From assembly GCA_023229435.1 (NCBI GenBank), contig JALNZF010000003.1, forward strand, positions 172,888 to 236,887: DNA of 64,000 bases, written 5' to 3'. The notes below the pieces were generated by a model. The model had not been told where the DNA came from, made no database searches, and worked only from the letters and a program-made list of their open reading frames with translations. Every line of letters starts with the position of its first letter. Position 1 is the first letter of the stretch. This stretch comes from Nitrospirota bacterium (GTDB lineage: Bacteria; Nitrospirota; UBA9217). Shown here piece by piece: positions 25,156 through 34,285 of this stretch. A program made the translations under genes and the position numbers.

Positions 25156-26616
25156 ATGAGAAAACTAACGTTGGTAAATATTAGCAAGGGTTTTGAATCA
25201 GGAATCATCCCTTTGGGACTTACCTCAATATCAGCGTATCTTAAAAAACATGGTAATTTTAATGATATAACCCTTCTTGATTCAAACTGTCAGGATATAT
25301 ATCAGTCATTGAAACGAACGGATATCGTCGGAATCAGCGCCGTCACCCAGGATATTAAAAATGCAACGTTATTTGCCGGGCATGTAAAGTCACACTATGA
25401 TATACCAGTTATTCTCGGTGGAGTTCATATTTCCACTTACAGAAAACTACCGGCACCGTTTGATTTGGGCGTCATCGGGGAAGGCGAAGAAACCATGCTC
25501 GAACTGATGCAGCTTCCGGACTATTCTAAATCAACCCTGAAGAACGTAAAAGGAATCTGCTTTAACGAAAATGGGGAAACGTTTTTTACCGAGCCACGCG
25601 AATTAATATCCGACCTTGACAGTATCCCCATGCCTGATCGGGATATCGCAAACCTGGATTATTATTTGAAACCCAGACAAATTATTCCCTACCACGTCGG
25701 CCGATCACTGACCATGATCAGCAGCCGCGGCTGCCCTTTTACGTGCGTCTTTTGCTCTACAAAAGTACACTGGAAAAGATTCAGGGGGTTTTCCGCAAAA
25801 CGGGTGCTTGAGGAAATTGAACTCTTAATAGGTAAATATCAAGCCGAGATCATCCATATATTCGATGACCTGTTCATCGCAGACAAACAGCGCTTGGCGG
25901 AAATCCACCATGAAATCTTGAAACGAGGCATCAACAAAAAGGTTAAGTTCATGTGCCTCGTTCGAGCAGATATGCTCGACGATCCGACGATGACGATGTT
26001 GAAAGACATGAACGTGGTTGTAACAGGCATCGGCATGGAATCCGGCTGCGAGAAGATTCTTTCTTATTTAAAACGACGGACTACAACAATTGATAAAAAT
26101 CGTTACGCTATTGAACTTTCCCATAAATATGGTATCCCTACGATGGGCTCTTTCATGCTGGGCAATCCCGGAGAAACGGAACAGGACCTTTTGCAAACGC
26201 TGGACTTCATCAGGAGCTATCGGTATTCCCCCTATCTTTCTCCGCTTTCGTATATAGCAACGGCATTTCCCGGTACAGATTTTTGGGACTACGGCAAGAA
26301 GAAGGGCATCAACGTAGAAGATATCGATAAGATTGTAATGGATATACCGAACGATATTCATAAACTCGACGGTGCTCCTCTCCTAACCGACATCCCCAAA
26401 GAAAGATTTTTTTCGATCATACAAAAGTTTGCCAAAGAAGGCCGTTATAGCTCGGTTAAACATCACATTTTTCTTTCTCGCGGTATTGTAAGCATCGGCA
26501 AAGCCTATGCTAATGGAATTGTCATAGAAAAAAATCCGTTCAGAGGTATTATCGAGGTCACAAAAATTATCATCAACTTCATTAAATTGAAGTACGCTGC
26601 ACGCAATAGCCGATAA
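25156..26616 (+). CDS. B12-binding-like radical SAM protein
   Basis: 486 residues, paralogous in layout to the preceding protein but without the methyltransferase part. An N-terminal cobalamin-binding-like domain (LTLVNISKGFESGIIPLGLTSIS, VILGGVHISTY, GVIGEGEETM) is followed by a radical SAM barrel with C193-x3-C197-x2-C200 (SSRGCPFTCVFC). The family's DxHxxG cobalamin motif is not evident, so true B12 use is unproved. It lies 55 bp after the first radical SAM gene in the same AT-rich segment. It may act on the sugar or lipid part of the surface glycan (inference). Confidence 0.85.
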   Translation: MRKLTLVNISKGFESGIIPLGLTSISAYLKKHGNFNDITLLDSNCQDIYQSLKRTDIVGISAVTQDIKNATLFAGHVKSHYDIPVILGGVHISTYRKLPAPFDLGVIGEGEETMLELMQLPDYSKSTLKNVKGICFNENGETFFTEPRELISDLDSIPMPDRDIANLDYYLKPRQIIPYHVGRSLTMISSRGCPFTCVFCSTKVHWKRFRGFSAKRVLEEIELLIGKYQAEIIHIFDDLFIADKQRLAEIHHEILKRGINKKVKFMCLVRADMLDDPTMTMLKDMNVVVTGIGMESGCEKILSYLKRRTTTIDKNRYAIELSHKYGIPTMGSFMLGNPGETEQDLLQTLDFIRSYRYSPYLSPLSYIATAFPGTDFWDYGKKKGINVEDIDKIVMDIPNDIHKLDGAPLLTDIPKERFFSIIQKFAKEGRYSSVKHHIFLSRGIVSIGKAYANGIVIEKNPFRGIIEVTKIIINFIKLKYAARNSR

Positions 26617-26700
26617 TGCGTAGCGTTTGAACATGACATTAAACCACCTGCGATTCGCATCGGCATGCAAGCGTCACCATCATTCGGGAGAGAACAACCC

Positions 26701-27414
26701 ATGTCATCTGAAGTTTTGCGGGAAACGGCCCAGATCCGCCAGGCGCGGCTAGAGTTGCGCAGACGCAGGTTGAACTGCATGAGTTCTCCGCTGAGGCATA
26801 TTCTTATGCGCACCGGGCTTATCAGGGGCGTCAAGATCGGCGACGAGTTAAAGAGCTGGGACGTCCTGAAGACGGCCCGTTTCATTGAAGACCATGTAGA
26901 TCGCAATGCACCGGTGCTCGATATCGGCGCGTACGCTTCGGAGATCCTCTGCATCCTTCACCGGATTGGCTACTCGAACCTGACGGGCGTGGACCTGAAT
27001 CCCGACATCGGTCGTATGCCCTATGCGGACAGAATCCGCTATGTTGTATCTGACTTCATGCATACGCCGTTCGAGGACAGGTCCTTCGCGGCCGTCACCG
27101 CGATCTCCGTAATCGAACACGGGTTCAATGCACCGGCGCTGCTCGCAGAAATTTCACGCGTTTTGAAACCGGGGGGGGTCTTTATAGCGTCAGTTGACTA
27201 TTGGCCGGATAAGATCATCACGGATGGTATTAAAGTGTTCGGGATGGACTGGTGTATATTTTCAAAAGATGAGTTGCTTGCTTTTTTTAAGTATGCCGAG
27301 ACATTCGGGTTTGCTCCTCTCGGAGATATCAGTCTGTCAACCGTAGCGCCAACTATCTCGTGGGAAGGGAAACAATACACCTTCTCATGGTTCGCAATTC
27401 AAAAAAGGATATAA
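26701..27414 (+). CDS. Class I SAM-dependent methyltransferase
   Basis: 237 residues with motif I PVLDIGAYASEILCIL, acidic loop LTGVDLNPDI, motif II-like FAAVTAISVIEHG and ISRVLKPGGVFIASVDY. I start at the ATG 26701, with GGGAGAG eight bases upstream, rather than the ATG at 26665, which has none. It resembles small glycan-locus methyltransferases; the acceptor cannot be told. Composition is more GC-rich than in the two radical SAM genes before it. Confidence 0.82.
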   Translation: MSSEVLRETAQIRQARLELRRRRLNCMSSPLRHILMRTGLIRGVKIGDELKSWDVLKTARFIEDHVDRNAPVLDIGAYASEILCILHRIGYSNLTGVDLNPDIGRMPYADRIRYVVSDFMHTPFEDRSFAAVTAISVIEHGFNAPALLAEISRVLKPGGVFIASVDYWPDKIITDGIKVFGMDWCIFSKDELLAFFKYAETFGFAPLGDISLSTVAPTISWEGKQYTFSWFAIQKRI

Positions 27415-27465
27415 CGGATAATCGCAAACAGTGTGTGATTCATTCGCTTTTCGGTGTCTACTCAT

Positions 27466-28542
27466 ATGAACGTGTCCTTATATACATCATGGAACTCACA
27501 ATGCGGTATAGCTGATTATTCCGCACAATTCAAGGCGGCTCTTGAAAAATCGGGGGCCACCGTAGCGATCGTTCCGGTTGGCAATAAAAAAGGGGCCTTC
27601 GACCTCATCCATCTCGGGAAAATGATGAATGATGCGGATATCGCTCATGTCCAGCATGATTTTTCCTTTTTCGCGAACGTCAACATCTCTCTGTATCGTT
27701 CCTTTGTGCATTGCGCGCTCTTTCTGCGACAGATCAGGATTCCTACGGTGCTTTCCATGCATGAATTAGTACCTCTTCGTGTAGGTTTGCGCCGGTTTCC
27801 ATTGCTAGGCCTTTACCGTATGATATTCTCCCTGGTGGATGTCATAACTGTCCACACAGACAAACACCGTAGGTCAATTTTGGCAATGGGGATTCCCGCG
27901 ACCAAAGTGGTCCTCATGCCCCATCCCATCCCAGAAATCGAACTTCCCTCCGAGTCTAAGGGACACTATAAAAAGTTATTCGAGGTTGAGGGAAAACAGG
28001 TGCTTACTGTCTTTGGATTCCTGAACAGCAGAAAAGGTTACGACCTGGTCCTCGATGCCATTAAAGATCTTGACGACTGCGTTTTTCTTATTGCTGGCGG
28101 ACAGCATCCTAACGACAAGACCGGCTATGTCGAGCAACTAATGAATAAGATCACAGAGATAAAACTTGCACATAGGGTAAAGATATTAGGCTATATTCCT
28201 GAATCACAAATCACGGCTGTCATGGGTGCAACGGATATCATACTTGCCCCTTTTCGTGACATGCCGGGATCAGGCTCTCTGAGCTTGGGTGTTGCCTACA
28301 ACAAACCCATTATCGGTTCGGATATAGACCAGATGAAGGAATTGCAGTCAAGGGGTATTGGCGCTGATATTTTCAGGATCAATAAGGTCGGTGATCTGAG
28401 AGATAAAATAGTCTCTCTGTTAAATAACACACGAAAACAATCTGAACTCGAGCAATTATCAAGGTCCTATGCCCATGAATACAGTTACCGTAAAACCGCG
28501 ACAAGGTTTTGCGAACTCTATGCGAGGTTACCGAAGCGCTGA
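27466..28542 (+). CDS. GT4-type glycosyltransferase
   Basis: About 358 residues with a GT-B fold. N-terminal MNVSLYTSWNSQCGIADYS is typical of GT4 enzymes that begin with a C-G-I-A-x-Y donor-side loop. The C-terminal half has GFLNSRKGYDLVLDAI, ILGYIPESQITAVMGATDIILAPF and a GSGSLSLGVAYNKPII block. It should transfer a nucleotide-activated sugar in the cytoplasm. The ATG at 27466 has no good ribosome binding site; a GTG at 27454 is an alternative. Confidence 0.85.
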   Translation: MNVSLYTSWNSQCGIADYSAQFKAALEKSGATVAIVPVGNKKGAFDLIHLGKMMNDADIAHVQHDFSFFANVNISLYRSFVHCALFLRQIRIPTVLSMHELVPLRVGLRRFPLLGLYRMIFSLVDVITVHTDKHRRSILAMGIPATKVVLMPHPIPEIELPSESKGHYKKLFEVEGKQVLTVFGFLNSRKGYDLVLDAIKDLDDCVFLIAGGQHPNDKTGYVEQLMNKITEIKLAHRVKILGYIPESQITAVMGATDIILAPFRDMPGSGSLSLGVAYNKPIIGSDIDQMKELQSRGIGADIFRINKVGDLRDKIVSLLNNTRKQSELEQLSRSYAHEYSYRKTATRFCELYARLPKR

Positions 28543-28622
28543 AGAACGGAAGGACTTATCGGCATCAATTGGCGGATTAATGACTTACAAATTTAATAGC
28601 GGCTTCTCTTCGCCCCGAATAC

Positions 28623-29624
28623 ATGAATAATATTCTTCTTTCGATATGCATTCCCGTCTATAATTTCGGGGCCTTCATCGGGAAGACGCTCGAAAGTATC
28701 ATATCTCAGGCATCAGATGCTGTTGAGATCGTGGTTGTAGATGGCGCATCAACTGACAACACCATTGATGTTATTAAGACATATCAGAAGAGATTTCCAC
28801 GCTTACGCTATCATCGACTGGAAAAAAGAGGCGGCATTGACCGGGATATGGCAAAAACAGTAGAACTGGCGGCAGGAAACTACTGCTGGCTCTTTAGTGG
28901 CGATGATATTATGAGACCGGGTGCCATATCCCGGGCTCTGAATGAACTTTCTTCTGAGATTGACCTTCTCCTTTGTGAATCCATGCTCTGTGGTTTCGAT
29001 ATGCACCCTGTAACTAAGCATAAGATGTTGGATATTGATGCTAAACAGGTGTTCGATCTGGGGAATAAGAACGATCGCTTACGCTACTTCAGACTGGCCA
29101 GAAATACGGGCGCTTTTTTCAGCTTTTGTGGCGCTCTTATTTTCAAGAAAGACGTATGGAATCTTGTCGCGTTCAACGAAGCATTCGCAGGATCTTGCTG
29201 GGCCCATGCGGCGCGGTTCTTTGAAATAATCCCGAGGGGATTGAAGGTAAAGTATCTTCCCGATCCTTTCCTGGACAAACGAGGTGACAACGATTCATTT
29301 CTCGATAAAGGCATCGTCAACCGCTATAAGCTCGGGATTGATGGCTATCATAGATTAGCAGACGCCTTTTTTGGCCATGATAGCATCGAGGCTTTTCATA
29401 TTCGACGCGTCGTCCAACATGAGTTTCCACCTCACGTCCTGTTGCATGCCAAACTGGAATGTCATGATAATAATCTTCATGAAGACCGCTTAGTTCTCGA
29501 TCGCCTGGCATATCAAGCCTATTCTGATCCGGTGATCATAAGCCGCATATATTTGTATATCTACAAATTGACACCCCTGTTGTTTTATCGTATCTTAAAA
29601 TCAATTCGGGCAATGTTTAAATGA
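28623..29624 (+). CDS. GT2 glycosyltransferase, tandem copy 1
   Basis: 333 residues with a GT-A fold like abequosyltransferase/RfbV relatives: LSICIPVYNFGAFIGKTLESI, VEIVVVDGASTDNT and YCWLFSGDDIM, where GDD stands for the metal-binding DxD region. The C-terminal part is helical, with a conserved DNDSFLDKG and IEAFHIRR. It is the first of three adjacent paralogues. Its stop overlaps the next start (ATGA). Acceptor and donor are unknown. Confidence 0.88.
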   Translation: MNNILLSICIPVYNFGAFIGKTLESIISQASDAVEIVVVDGASTDNTIDVIKTYQKRFPRLRYHRLEKRGGIDRDMAKTVELAAGNYCWLFSGDDIMRPGAISRALNELSSEIDLLLCESMLCGFDMHPVTKHKMLDIDAKQVFDLGNKNDRLRYFRLARNTGAFFSFCGALIFKKDVWNLVAFNEAFAGSCWAHAARFFEIIPRGLKVKYLPDPFLDKRGDNDSFLDKGIVNRYKLGIDGYHRLADAFFGHDSIEAFHIRRVVQHEFPPHVLLHAKLECHDNNLHEDRLVLDRLAYQAYSDPVIISRIYLYIYKLTPLLFYRILKSIRAMFK

Positions 29625-30643
29625 TAAACATAAAACTATCCATCTGCATCCCATTGTACAATTTCGGCGCCTTCATCGGCGATACGCTTTCGAGCATCCT
29701 CCCCCAGGCGACAGATGAGGTAGAGATTGTGGTCGTCGATGGGGCTTCTACAGACAACACCTCCGAGGTGATCTCGTCCTTCCAACGTACATTTCCTCGA
29801 CTGCGCTATCACCGCCTTGATAAAAAAGGCGGCATCGACCGCGACATGGCGAAGGCCGTGGAGCTGGCGATAGGCGAGTACTGCTGGCTCTTCGGTGGCG
29901 ACGACATCATGATGCCGGGTGCGATTGCAAATGTTTTGAATGAAATCAAACATGGATACGATTTATTCTTGTGTGAGTCTATCCTGTGCGGAAAAGATAT
30001 GCATCCGATCAGAAAGCACAATATTTTTTCCATCAGCTCGGAACGACTATTCGATCTGAAAGATATAAATGACCGGAAAGATTATTTTTCGACCGCCCTG
30101 AATACCGCCGCTTTTTTCAGTTTCTGCAGCTCCCTTGTCTTTAAAAGATCATGTTGGACCGCTATCGAACTCGATGAGCGGTTCGTGGGTTCGCACTGGG
30201 CCCACGTGGCTCGTTTTTTCAGAATGATCCCTGCGGGGTTACTGGTAAAGTATATACCCGAACCACAGCTTTATAAACGCGGCGAAAATGACTCTTTTCT
30301 CGGGCAAGGTATGGTCAATCGTTATCGAATTACCATCGAGGGCTATGACAAACTCGCCAATACTTTTTTTGGAAAACAGAGTATCGAGGCTTCCCACATT
30401 CGTCGCACGATCAAGGCCGAACACAACCTCAAGAGCATTCTGGATGCAAAGTTGATATGCCACCAGAGTGGCCTGCTGGCGGACCTTAAGGTTCTTGATC
30501 AGTTGGTATCGACACTCTACTTCGATCCAATAATGTCGAACCGAGCAAGTTTGTTTGTTTACCAGTATACACCCATATTTGTTCTTTCAATTGCCAAGCC
30601 GATATACAGCTTTATTCAATCTTACCTGCTCGGAGCAAAATGA
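29621..30643 (+). CDS. GT2 glycosyltransferase, tandem copy 2
   Basis: 340 residues, collinear with copy 1 over its whole length. The N-terminus LSICIPLYNFGAFIGDTLSS and the VEIVVVDGASTDNT and CWLFGGDDIM blocks are nearly the same; the middle and C-terminal parts have diverged. It starts with an ATGA overlap on copy 1 and ends with an ATGA overlap on copy 3, so the three are one coupled unit made by local duplication. Confidence 0.88.
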   Translation: MINIKLSICIPLYNFGAFIGDTLSSILPQATDEVEIVVVDGASTDNTSEVISSFQRTFPRLRYHRLDKKGGIDRDMAKAVELAIGEYCWLFGGDDIMMPGAIANVLNEIKHGYDLFLCESILCGKDMHPIRKHNIFSISSERLFDLKDINDRKDYFSTALNTAAFFSFCSSLVFKRSCWTAIELDERFVGSHWAHVARFFRMIPAGLLVKYIPEPQLYKRGENDSFLGQGMVNRYRITIEGYDKLANTFFGKQSIEASHIRRTIKAEHNLKSILDAKLICHQSGLLADLKVLDQLVSTLYFDPIMSNRASLFVYQYTPIFVLSIAKPIYSFIQSYLLGAK

Positions 30644-31641
30644 GTTCTATTCGGCTATCAATATGTATTCCGACATACAACTTCGGCAACTTTATCGGAG
30701 AGACGCTTGAAAGTATTATCCGGCAAGCAACGGATGAAGTTGAGATTGTGGTCGTCGATGGCGCTTCCACAGATAACACCGAGGAGATCGTCCGTGACTA
30801 TCAGAAGCGTTTTCCCAGACTGCGATATCACCTCATTGATAAAAAAGGAGGCATCGATAAGGATTTAGCCAAAGCCGTGGAGCTTGCACAGGGCGATTAC
30901 TGCTGGCTATTGTCGAGCGATGATGTTCTTAAAAGTGGGGCGATCGACAGGATACTTCACGAAATGGCTGCAGGATATGACATCTATTTATGTAATCGGA
31001 CTGAATGTGATAAAAACATGCATCCGATTCATAATCGATCATGGCTTTCGCGAAAAACGGGCGATGCCGTATTTAGCCTTTCCGTTAAATCCGACCTCCT
31101 CCACTATCTCAGCAAGGCGATATCGATAGGGGCGCTCTTTAGCTATATGAGTTCCATTATTGTTCTCCAAAATAAATGGAGCAAAACAGGGTATGACGAA
31201 AGATTCACCGCAACCAACTACGCTCACGCCTTCCGGCTGCTGACGATTCTGATAAATGGTGGTAAACTGGGATACATCAAAGACCCCCTCGTGCTCTGTC
31301 GAGGTGACAATGACAGCTTTCTTCAGAAAGGAACTGCCCACAGGTTTTTGATTGATCTGGATGGTTATCAGTTCTTAGGGTCTCGCCTTTTTCACGATAA
31401 AGATACCCTTCGCAGCTTTCACGCAGTCATTCGCAGAGAATTCAAATGGTATGTCTTCGCTGGCATGAGCAATGCGGTTGATAACGCCGAATGGAGTGCA
31501 ATCGAGCCCAAACTACTGTCATTTGGATATTCACGAACTGCATTGAGGATCGCCAGAATAATCGGATCTTCACGGTTTCTTGTTTCTTCAGCCCGACGTC
31601 TCAGGGAGGCTCTTCGACGGTTACGTTTCAATAACTCATAG
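30640..31641 (+). CDS. GT2 glycosyltransferase, tandem copy 3
   Basis: 333 residues and the most divergent of the three. N-terminal LSICIPTYNFGNFIGETLESI and VEIVVVDGASTDNT are retained. The metal-site loop reads WLLSSDDVL, with GDD replaced by SDD, and the C-terminal half is rebuilt, though DNDSFLQKG is kept. A different donor or acceptor is likely. It is followed by 136 bp with a new promoter. Confidence 0.87.
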   Translation: MSSIRLSICIPTYNFGNFIGETLESIIRQATDEVEIVVVDGASTDNTEEIVRDYQKRFPRLRYHLIDKKGGIDKDLAKAVELAQGDYCWLLSSDDVLKSGAIDRILHEMAAGYDIYLCNRTECDKNMHPIHNRSWLSRKTGDAVFSLSVKSDLLHYLSKAISIGALFSYMSSIIVLQNKWSKTGYDERFTATNYAHAFRLLTILINGGKLGYIKDPLVLCRGDNDSFLQKGTAHRFLIDLDGYQFLGSRLFHDKDTLRSFHAVIRREFKWYVFAGMSNAVDNAEWSAIEPKLLSFGYSRTALRIARIIGSSRFLVSSARRLREALRRLRFNNS

Positions 31642-31661
31642 AATGGATCTCTAGTATTATT

Positions 31662-31690
31662 TTGACTTCCAATAAGTTATTTAGTAACAT
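31662..31690 (+). promoter_or_regulatory. Candidate sigma-70 promoter for the sugar methyltransferase
   Basis: TTGACT and TAACAT with a 17-bp spacer, 87 bp upstream of the next ATG. It would let the last two genes of the locus be transcribed apart from the GT2 array. Confidence 0.4.
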
Positions 31691-31777
31691 AGTTTATCGA
31701 GTTGCATAGTTGTATAAGATATTGTCTTTCGGGTTAGCCGTTAGTGAAGTTCAATATGCCCACGAAGGGAGTATTCC

Positions 31778-33037
31778 ATGCACCTCACCCATAGAAATAC
31801 CTGTCGCGTTTGCGGTTCGTCAGCGTTAACCAAGGTTATTGACCTTGGCGAACAATATTTGCAGGGTTCATTTGTCAAGCCGGGCAAGGAACTGCCGGCA
31901 ATGAGAAAGATTCCTACCGTCTTATTGCGCTGCGATCCCACGAGAGATGAAAAAGCGTGCGGACTCCTGCAGATGGCGCATTCAGTCCCGCCAAAGATAC
32001 TGTATTCGGCCTATTGGTACCGGTCGGGGACCAACCAGACCATGCGCGATCACCTCAAAGGAATTGCACGTGAAGCTGCCGGCATGATGAGCAATAAAAG
32101 CGCTCGCGTGCTCGACATCGGCTGTAATGACGGCACGTTATTGAAATACTATCCTAAAACGTTCGTCAAATTCGGCATCGACCCTTCTGATATCGCGCAG
32201 GAGATCAAGGGAGATATAAAAGTCGTTCAGGACACGTTCCCATCCGAAAAATTAGCAAAGGAGACCGCGGGGAAAAAATTCAACGTCATTACTTCGATTG
32301 CCATGTTCTACGATCTTGAGGAACCGGTGACCTTCGTGACAAACATCAAGGATTCTCTTGCGGCCGAAGGCATATGGATCTTCGAAATGTCCTACATGCC
32401 TGCGATGCTGAAAATGAACTCCTATGACACCATTTGTCATGAACATTTAGAATATTACAGCCTTGCGGTAATTGAGAATATCCTGAAACGAGCGAGCATG
32501 AAAGTGATCAGGGTCGGTCTGAATGATATCAATGGCGGCAGCATCCGCTGCTATGCAACTCACGCTGACAACTTTAAATTTAACAAAAAAGAATATTCCC
32601 AGCCTTTGGAAACGCTGCGTCAGGAGGAATTTGACCTCGAACTCGATACTGACAAGCCCTATAGAAATTTTCAGGAGCGGATCAACATCCACAGAGATGA
32701 ATTGACGACCCTTTTGAAACGATTAAAAGCCGAAGGCAAGAAGATCCATATCTATGGCGCTTCCACCAAGGGGAACACTATTCTGCAATGGTGCGGGATA
32801 GACCGCTTCATCATCGACTGCGCTGCCGACAGGAATCCTGATAAATATGGCGCCCGTACCCTTGGCACGGACATTCCCATCGTGAGCGAAGAAGAGTCCA
32901 GGGCAATGAAGCCTGATTATTATCTGGTTTTACCCTGGCACTTTAAAAAAGAATTTCTTGAAAGAGAAAAAGAAACGCTCGGTCGGGGGATCGGAATGAT
33001 ATTCCCATTGCCGGTGATCGAAGTGATAAAAAAGTAA
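31778..33037 (+). CDS. Sugar C-methyltransferase-like protein (Zn-binding N-terminus)
   Basis: 419 residues with the three-part layout of NDP-hexose C-methyltransferases (TylC3/TcaB9-like). There is a zinc-binding head (CRVCG at 9-13 with later Cys), a central class I methyltransferase with VLDIGCNDGTLLKYY, the catalytic-region HEHLEYYS (about 219-226) and a C-terminal Rossmann domain (IHIYGASTKGNTIL). The family methylates C-3 of NDP-4-keto-6-deoxysugars. Many locus relatives act on other carbons, so the product is uncertain. The ATG has AGGGAG six bases upstream. It implies a branched-chain deoxysugar in the glycan (inference). Confidence 0.85.
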   Translation: MHLTHRNTCRVCGSSALTKVIDLGEQYLQGSFVKPGKELPAMRKIPTVLLRCDPTRDEKACGLLQMAHSVPPKILYSAYWYRSGTNQTMRDHLKGIAREAAGMMSNKSARVLDIGCNDGTLLKYYPKTFVKFGIDPSDIAQEIKGDIKVVQDTFPSEKLAKETAGKKFNVITSIAMFYDLEEPVTFVTNIKDSLAAEGIWIFEMSYMPAMLKMNSYDTICHEHLEYYSLAVIENILKRASMKVIRVGLNDINGGSIRCYATHADNFKFNKKEYSQPLETLRQEEFDLELDTDKPYRNFQERINIHRDELTTLLKRLKAEGKKIHIYGASTKGNTILQWCGIDRFIIDCAADRNPDKYGARTLGTDIPIVSEEESRAMKPDYYLVLPWHFKKEFLEREKETLGRGIGMIFPLPVIEVIKK

Positions 33038-33133
33038 TTCGCGCCGTCATTGATCGCCGGAGCAGCAGTCGTTCCCATTCCAAGGAATGACTGCTCTGAG
33101 ATATCTGTATCAACAGCTTTTCAGGAGACACCT

Positions 33134-34285
33134 GTGCGAATCGGGATCAATGCGCTTTACTTACTGCCTGGCAAAGTAGGCGGATCCGAAATATATATCA
33201 GAAATCTTGCAAAGCATCTCTCGAAGATCGACAAGGATAACACCTATTTCATATTCATTAACAAAGAGAGCATAGGGGTTTTCCAGGAATTAGTCCCTCG
33301 TCTGAATATCATACGCTGTCCCCTGCAAGCGACCAATCGTCCAGTACGAATCCTTTGGGAACAATGCGTATTACCCTTTCAGGTCCTGCGCCACAAGATC
33401 GATGTGCTTTTGTCCGCGGGAATGACGTCCCCTTTCTTCTGCCCGGTGCCTTCAGTTCTTGTTATTTACGACCTTCAGCATGTCAATCAGCCGGAGAATT
33501 TCTCCCGTCTCTATCTCTTCTTTCTCAAGACCATCATCTATCTAAGCGCTAAAACTTCGCAGGGGATCATAACGATCTCCGAGCAGGTAAAGAAGGATGT
33601 TATAAAATACTATAAGATCGCTGCTGATAAAATAGCCGTCGCACACCTGGCCGTCAACCATGAACTGTTCTTCCCCCTGGGCAGTGATAACCTGGCGTTT
33701 ATCAGGACAAAATATAATTTGCCTGAACGATATATCCTCTATGCCGCTGCATTGCTGCCCCATAAAAACCATGCAAGGCTATTAGCGGCATTCAAAGAAA
33801 TAGTAAAGGAAATACCGGGAACAAAACTGGTATTGACCGGCGCGTGGGACAAAGGGCGGGATACGATAGCCGGCTTGATATCGGCGTTAGGCTTAAAAAA
33901 TAACATCATCCTGCTTGGCTGGCTTCCTTTTGAGGATATCCCTTACCTTTATCGAGGGGCGGAGGTGTTTATTTTCCCCTCTCTTCATGAAGGGTTTGGA
34001 CTTCCCATCCTGGAAGCAATGGCGAGCGGCGTGCCTGTCGTATGTTCCCGGATAGAACCGCTTATCGAAATTGCAGGAGGCGCGGCCCTTCTGGTGGATC
34101 CGCATGATCCCTCTGATATTTCGAGGGGAATCTTATCTGTTCTGAGGGACAAGACCTTACGGATCAAGCTCATTGAGGCAGGGATTCTCAGGGCGAAGAC
34201 ATTTACCTGGGAAAGGACCGCGAATAAAACCCTGGCTTTTCTATGCACGAACATGCCCCGCAGAAAAATTACGAAGCTGTCTTAG
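33134..34285 (+). CDS. GT4-type glycosyltransferase
   Basis: 383 residues of the mannosyl/glucosyl GT4 group: MRIGINALYLLPGKVGGSEIYIRNL, then the donor-site FPSLHEGFGLPILEAMASGVPVV with the E-x7-E pair. I chose the GTG at 33134 because AGGAG is six bases upstream and GT4 enzymes begin exactly here. An in-frame upstream extension to 33050 looks untranslated. Its 3' end overlaps the convergent membrane-protein gene by 17 bp. Confidence 0.9.
   Translation: MRIGINALYLLPGKVGGSEIYIRNLAKHLSKIDKDNTYFIFINKESIGVFQELVPRLNIIRCPLQATNRPVRILWEQCVLPFQVLRHKIDVLLSAGMTSPFFCPVPSVLVIYDLQHVNQPENFSRLYLFFLKTIIYLSAKTSQGIITISEQVKKDVIKYYKIAADKIAVAHLAVNHELFFPLGSDNLAFIRTKYNLPERYILYAAALLPHKNHARLLAAFKEIVKEIPGTKLVLTGAWDKGRDTIAGLISALGLKNNIILLGWLPFEDIPYLYRGAEVFIFPSLHEGFGLPILEAMASGVPVVCSRIEPLIEIAGGAALLVDPHDPSDISRGILSVLRDKTLRIKLIEAGILRAKTFTWERTANKTLAFLCTNMPRRKITKLS

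Noticed and set aside
33050..33133. Longer N-terminus for the GT4 at 33134
   Set aside because: The extra 28 codons are unlike the family and a good ribosome binding site sits right before the GTG at 33134.
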